A DNA stretch of 61,614 nucleotides from Rhodocollybia butyracea (taxonomy: Eukaryota > Basidiomycota > Agaricomycetes > Agaricales > Omphalotaceae). How positions within the stretch are numbered: position 1 is the stretch's first letter; every line of letters starts with the position of its first letter. Below, in pieces: positions 57,990 to 61,614 of this stretch. Where the stretch lies: the NCBI GenBank assembly GCA_015501585.1, contig JADNRY010000362.1, positions 1-61,614 of the forward strand. The letters are read 5' to 3'. A program made the translations under genes and the position numbers. The notes beneath the pieces are model-generated. The model had not been told where the DNA came from, did not search any database, and worked only from the letters and a program-made list of their open reading frames with translations.

Positions 57990-59260
57990 ATGGTGGCTAC
58001 TATTACAGCGCAAGATGTTCAAAGTGAGTTACTGGTCCGTCACGCGCGATGGCAGTTCTCTTGATGAGCTCAAATATAGATATCGATATTGCTGGCCTGA
58101 CAATAGCGATCGCTGTAACTTTTGCCCGCCTTGGAATTCGAATTCGGACTAGAAAGCTTGGATGGGATGACTTCTGGGCAGCATTCAGCATCATTGGCGC
58201 TGCATTACTGATGACTGGAGTCATCGTTATCCTCAACCCAAAGCGTAGGCATGATGCTGAATTTCTCATCGTGAAAAACTCATTCTCTGTCTACAGCTTC
58301 CATGACTCAACTTACACGGACATCGGGATACTACATGTAAGTCTCTCATAATCCCCCTTCGTATAACTCACTGGAGATTGCGCCAGAACTTCGGAAGGAT
58401 TCTACATGATTGTCTGGACCGCCCGTCTCTCTATCTTATTTACAATCATCCGCATATCCCCCAATGATATGCGAAGAATACTCTACTGGGTGGCTGCAGC
58501 ATTTGGTGTGATGTGGACCTTTCTTGCGATGCAAGAAATAGTAATCTGCGAGAGAGAACCTGGATGGAAGCAAGCCGTACCAACACAATGTCACCTAGGC
58601 AAATCCGTCGCGATCTCTCAGTTAATAAGTGAGTAGACCATAGGATTTATCATGATTTTGGCTCACGGCTGTTCAGCTGATATCATAGCTGACCTTTGTC
58701 TACTCATTGCGCCTTTACGACTTTTCTGGAACTCGATGATGCCAGCTTCTCACCGGCTGCGTTTGAACATAGTTTTCTCTACGTGCTTTTTGACGACGGT
58801 GGTCAGTCGACCTTGGTAGTTATTTTGGCCAATTTGTCTTGACATTATAACAGGTATCCCTTGTCCATGCGTACTGGATTTTTGCCAATCTCGGATTGAA
58901 TGAAATCTTTACTGGTATTTTCGAGGTGGGTCTGACAAGTTCTCATCCGATTTCTTTCGAACCACGTTTGTACAGGTGACCATAAGCATGATAGTTGCCA
59001 GCCTGAACGTCATTGTCGGACTCTTGTATCGACTTTCCGTAAAAGGGAGCTCCATGCCGTCGGAACGAACCACTGGCGGCGGTACTCAAGGAATTGAGCT
59101 TAACAGTCGCGCTGGAGTTACTGGCCCTATAGCAGTGGATATAACGACCACCATCTATACCGATATTGAAGCGGGGAAAGTCCCCAAAGTGCACTACGAC
59201 GACGGCCCATATGAAGGTGGGGATAAAACTCCAGAAGTCGCTCAGTTCAGAGGATATTAG
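57990..59260 (+). CDS. Fungal rhodopsin-like 7-TM integral membrane protein
   Basis: The first exon, 57990-58023 (MVATITAQDVQ), joins phase 1 to an exon reading NIDIAGLTIAIAVTFARLG and IRIRTRKLGWDDFWAAFSII. Then come DSTYTDIGILH, MIVWTARLSILFTIIRISPN, LYWVAAAFGVMWTFLAMQEI, a loop with cysteines (VICEREPGWKQAVPTQCHLG), IADLCLLIAPLRLFWNSM, VFSTCFLTTVVSLVHAYWIF and VTISMIVASLNVIVGLLYRL. The R-KLGWDD box and the W-ARLSIL helix are typical of the fungal integral membrane family often called rhodopsin-domain proteins, which lack a retinal lysine. The hydrophilic tail, with VDITTTIYTD, ends at 59260. Intron positions are regular and I see no frame break. Confidence 0.83.
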
Positions 59261-61614
59261 GTAGTTCCACTATTATTTGTATGCGTCGATCGGTGTTAAC
59301 GGACAGTATTCCTAGTAGTCCACGCGGTGTAAAGACCTAACGCGCCCCATCGTCTGAGCAAGTTAACCACAGTCTTAGCTGGTCAGTGTCACTCCAATGC
59401 CCTCTGTACTCTCCTCTTCTCCATAGTCATAACGAGGCTGCAACCCTCCGATGCCAAAGGCAATTTACGAAACATTACACTACACTTTGTACTATTTGAC
59501 TAGATTTAGTTATATTTCCCGTTGTTTCAAGCGGATTCTCACCTTGTTTGCTACCCACGATGGCCAACGACGGTAACTGAACACCGGAAGTTGATGTCCC
59601 TCAACCTACAACAGATTTAAGAAATACGCTAATTATGGAAAATTTCTCACCACTCTAATAGTCTCCGAGAGCCGACGGGAGTTTATATCTCCAAATGCAT
59701 TGTCTCTTCTCCCGTCCTCGTCAGGTGCTCTCTACACCGAATTCGCGTGAGAGTGCTCAAGGAACTTGTTGTTCAGTGCAGAAATCTCGGTCTGCGGGAG
59801 TTGCACCTGCGCTGTACCATGCTCTCAAAACCTAGATCCAAAACCATCTATGATCTAAGTAACCCTTTCGACACAAATGAAATCATCGGAGTATGGAGTC
59901 TATTGTACCATTGCGCGCGTCAACGACAACCCAACTGTCGTACTATCACACTCAAGTTTGAACATGGCTAGCTCACCACAGTCAGTCTCGTATACCGGAC
60001 TTCTCGAGAGTGAAGAAAATCGTTCACTCATGGGAACACCATAGTGAGCCAGAAGAGTCCTTTCAGGATATCGTGAGCTTAGATGCCAGTAATTGTACGC
60101 TGCTACCATGAGAGGTTTCAATAATAGACGAGCCTCCGTGCCAACTAGAAAAGTGAGCTTGAACCTGTTTAACATGAATCGATACATATGTTTAACATGT
60201 TAAACTTGACCACTTGACCACGCGTATCTACCTAATATTGCATTCGCCTTCAGCAAAATAAAATGTCAGGCTGGCTTTGACCAGTGATCCGTGGCCGACG
60301 ATATCTGATACTCCACAAGTCCACAAGGACAACACCCCGGGGGTTGCAAAGAAAAATCCACACGATAAATCTATAGACAAACCTGCTATTCCCGGGTTCC
60401 TGCTATGTTTCGCCAAGGTCAAAAGTACCGGTGCGACATACATAGTGCGACGCGTTGGGAAAGGATATAGCAGATATAGCTGCCGGGTATGCAGCTGCAT
60501 CCAGATGGGGTAATCTGGGGTCAATTTTCATTTGTCGCGGAAAGAACGAAACATCAAGTATAGAGCTTTCACGTTGTCTTCCCGCTCCTGCTAAGGGTGA
60601 GTAGGAGGATAGAGCAACAATAAGTAGAGGGCATGGAGACGGAAGTGACAGGATGGGTAATTACGACAAGTACGGAAGCTGAGACCAGCCTGGATAGGTC
60701 TGGATACGGAACGTTTACATTTGTAAAGCATTTGGACCATTGCCTTGGGATTCGAAGGACGCGATCACCGGCTGTTCGAAGGCGGTCGCCAGATGGAAGC
60801 TACGACTCGCGATACGCGAGGCTTGCGCGATTCGGAGTGCGCGGAGTCAGCTTGGATAACTGAAGATAATATTAACATACCCAGGTATTTCTGTTCAACT
60901 CAAGACTATCAACTTACCACGAAAGAGCTCCCGGTTCAGTGTTTCGGCTAACAAGTAACCTCGGAATTGTTTTCATTAGTTCCGTACTAAGACAGTACGC
61001 TTTGCGCGAAACAAACGAGAATTGTTTATGTCCAACATTCAGAACGTCGATCTCGTACTGGGGCTAGGTCAACAAGGTACAATGTTACAATGCCACAACT
61101 TAATGAATAGCATGACAAGCGGAAAGCGGAAAGCGCAGAACTCTTGCAGGCTCCTTGAACGTCTCTCTTTGCAAGGAAAATAATACGGCTTTGAAACTTT
61201 AATGCCTCTTCGACGTTCTCAGTCAATCAATCTTGACAAGTAACGAGAACGACTCAGCCTGCTCTCAGCCTGAGTGTCCAAAACCCACGTTTTGTAAAGC
61301 TGTAAGTATATCCCTGCCAAGGTCTTCGAATTCAGGCTTGCGATTAATAAGTGCAATGATAGGCAATGATGCACACCATGCGCGCTGTCTCAAGTTCAAT
61401 CATAGATAAGCTGCAGCTTGCTTGAAATGACAACTTGCAGGTTTCAATAGCTTCCGATACACACTTAAGTAGTAGAAGCAGGTATGTAGAAGCTAACCAG
61501 AAGGAAAAGTAAGATCCACGGCTGTCGGGATTTTCAGGGAGTTTCAGGGATGATAAACCCAGCTTTGGCCGGTTTGACCTTCCACAATAGGAAGGCAGGA
61601 ACCCAACTTTTTTC
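59261..61614. other. No supported gene
   Basis: Several open frames of 60-98 codons lie on both strands. One at 59747-59971 (KELVVQCRNLGLRELHLRCT) hints at a leucine-rich or F-box protein remnant but is too short to claim. Near 61533-61550 ttttcagggag/tttcaggga is a short direct repeat. No RNA gene was recognised. Confidence 0.4.

Noticed and set aside
59747..59971. Short leucine-rich stretch that resembles an F-box/LRR protein end
   Set aside because: Only about 70 codons and no second exon found; too little to call.
61533..61550. Short direct repeat ttttcagggag/tttcaggga near the right edge
   Set aside because: Only about ten bases long and not linked to any feature.
1..61614. tRNA, rRNA or CRISPR-like arrays
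   Set aside because: No cloverleaf-type box pairs, rRNA segments or regularly spaced repeats were noticed; CRISPR arrays are not expected in a fungal nuclear genome.

Overview
This window is a piece of a mushroom-forming basidiomycete (Agaricomycete) chromosome. The evidence is many short GT-AG introns of about 37-60 nt and families typical of that group: HET-domain proteins, TKL kinases, AIG1-like P-loop GTPases, cyanovirin-N homology (CVNH) lectins, and basidiomycete 7-TM membrane proteins. No species can be named from sequence alone.

Left half (1-39.5 kb): an accessory, duplication-rich island. A composite repeat of about 2.5-3 kb, derived from a now broken protein-coding gene with a CxxC-ELFFG motif, occurs six times (about 185-1945, 6210-8870, 11770-15125, 24360-27545, 30360-32560, and inverted at 38870-39490). 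Between the copies lie an intact HET-domain gene (3242-5335) and a truncated, frameshifted second copy (21988-23754). Each HET copy is followed by the same spacer and a copy of the repeat, so a block of about 5.4 kb has been duplicated in direct orientation. Between the blocks sit a LINE fragment, a small secreted protein with a His...Cys signature, and a divergent pair of CVNH genes. One of the pair (16303-18799, minus) reads through ten exons into a four-repeat annexin: a CVNH-annexin fusion of 659 residues. The other (20139-21454, plus) carries two CVNH domains and no annexin.

From 27.6 to 38 kb there is a cluster of related P-loop GTPases. One is fused behind a TKL-type kinase and coiled coil (27663-30216) and is cut off at its 3' end by the repeat. 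One is a longer minus-strand gene (32911-34277). Two lie in tandem (35110-36267 and 36910-37990). A 5'-truncated relic lies at 1958-2714. All share intron positions, so they spread by DNA duplication.

Right half (40-61.6 kb): more ordinary metabolic and membrane genes. There are three paralogous 7-TM proteins (40136-41512, 46856-48216, 49164-50523), two with single-base homopolymer frameshifts. A multi-intron MFS transporter of the allantoate/nicotinate permease type (43708-46458) sits between copies one and two. Then come an unrecognised coiled-coil gene (51615-53344), a class I SAM methyltransferase (about 54376-55490), an alpha/beta hydrolase (56500-57572) and a fungal rhodopsin-like membrane protein (57990-59260). 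The last 2.3 kb shows no gene I can defend.

The most interesting material is the CVNH-annexin gene with its divergent CVNH-CVNH partner, and the kinase-coiled coil-GTPase fusion beside HET genes. Together they look like a recognition/immunity-type island; that reading is inference.
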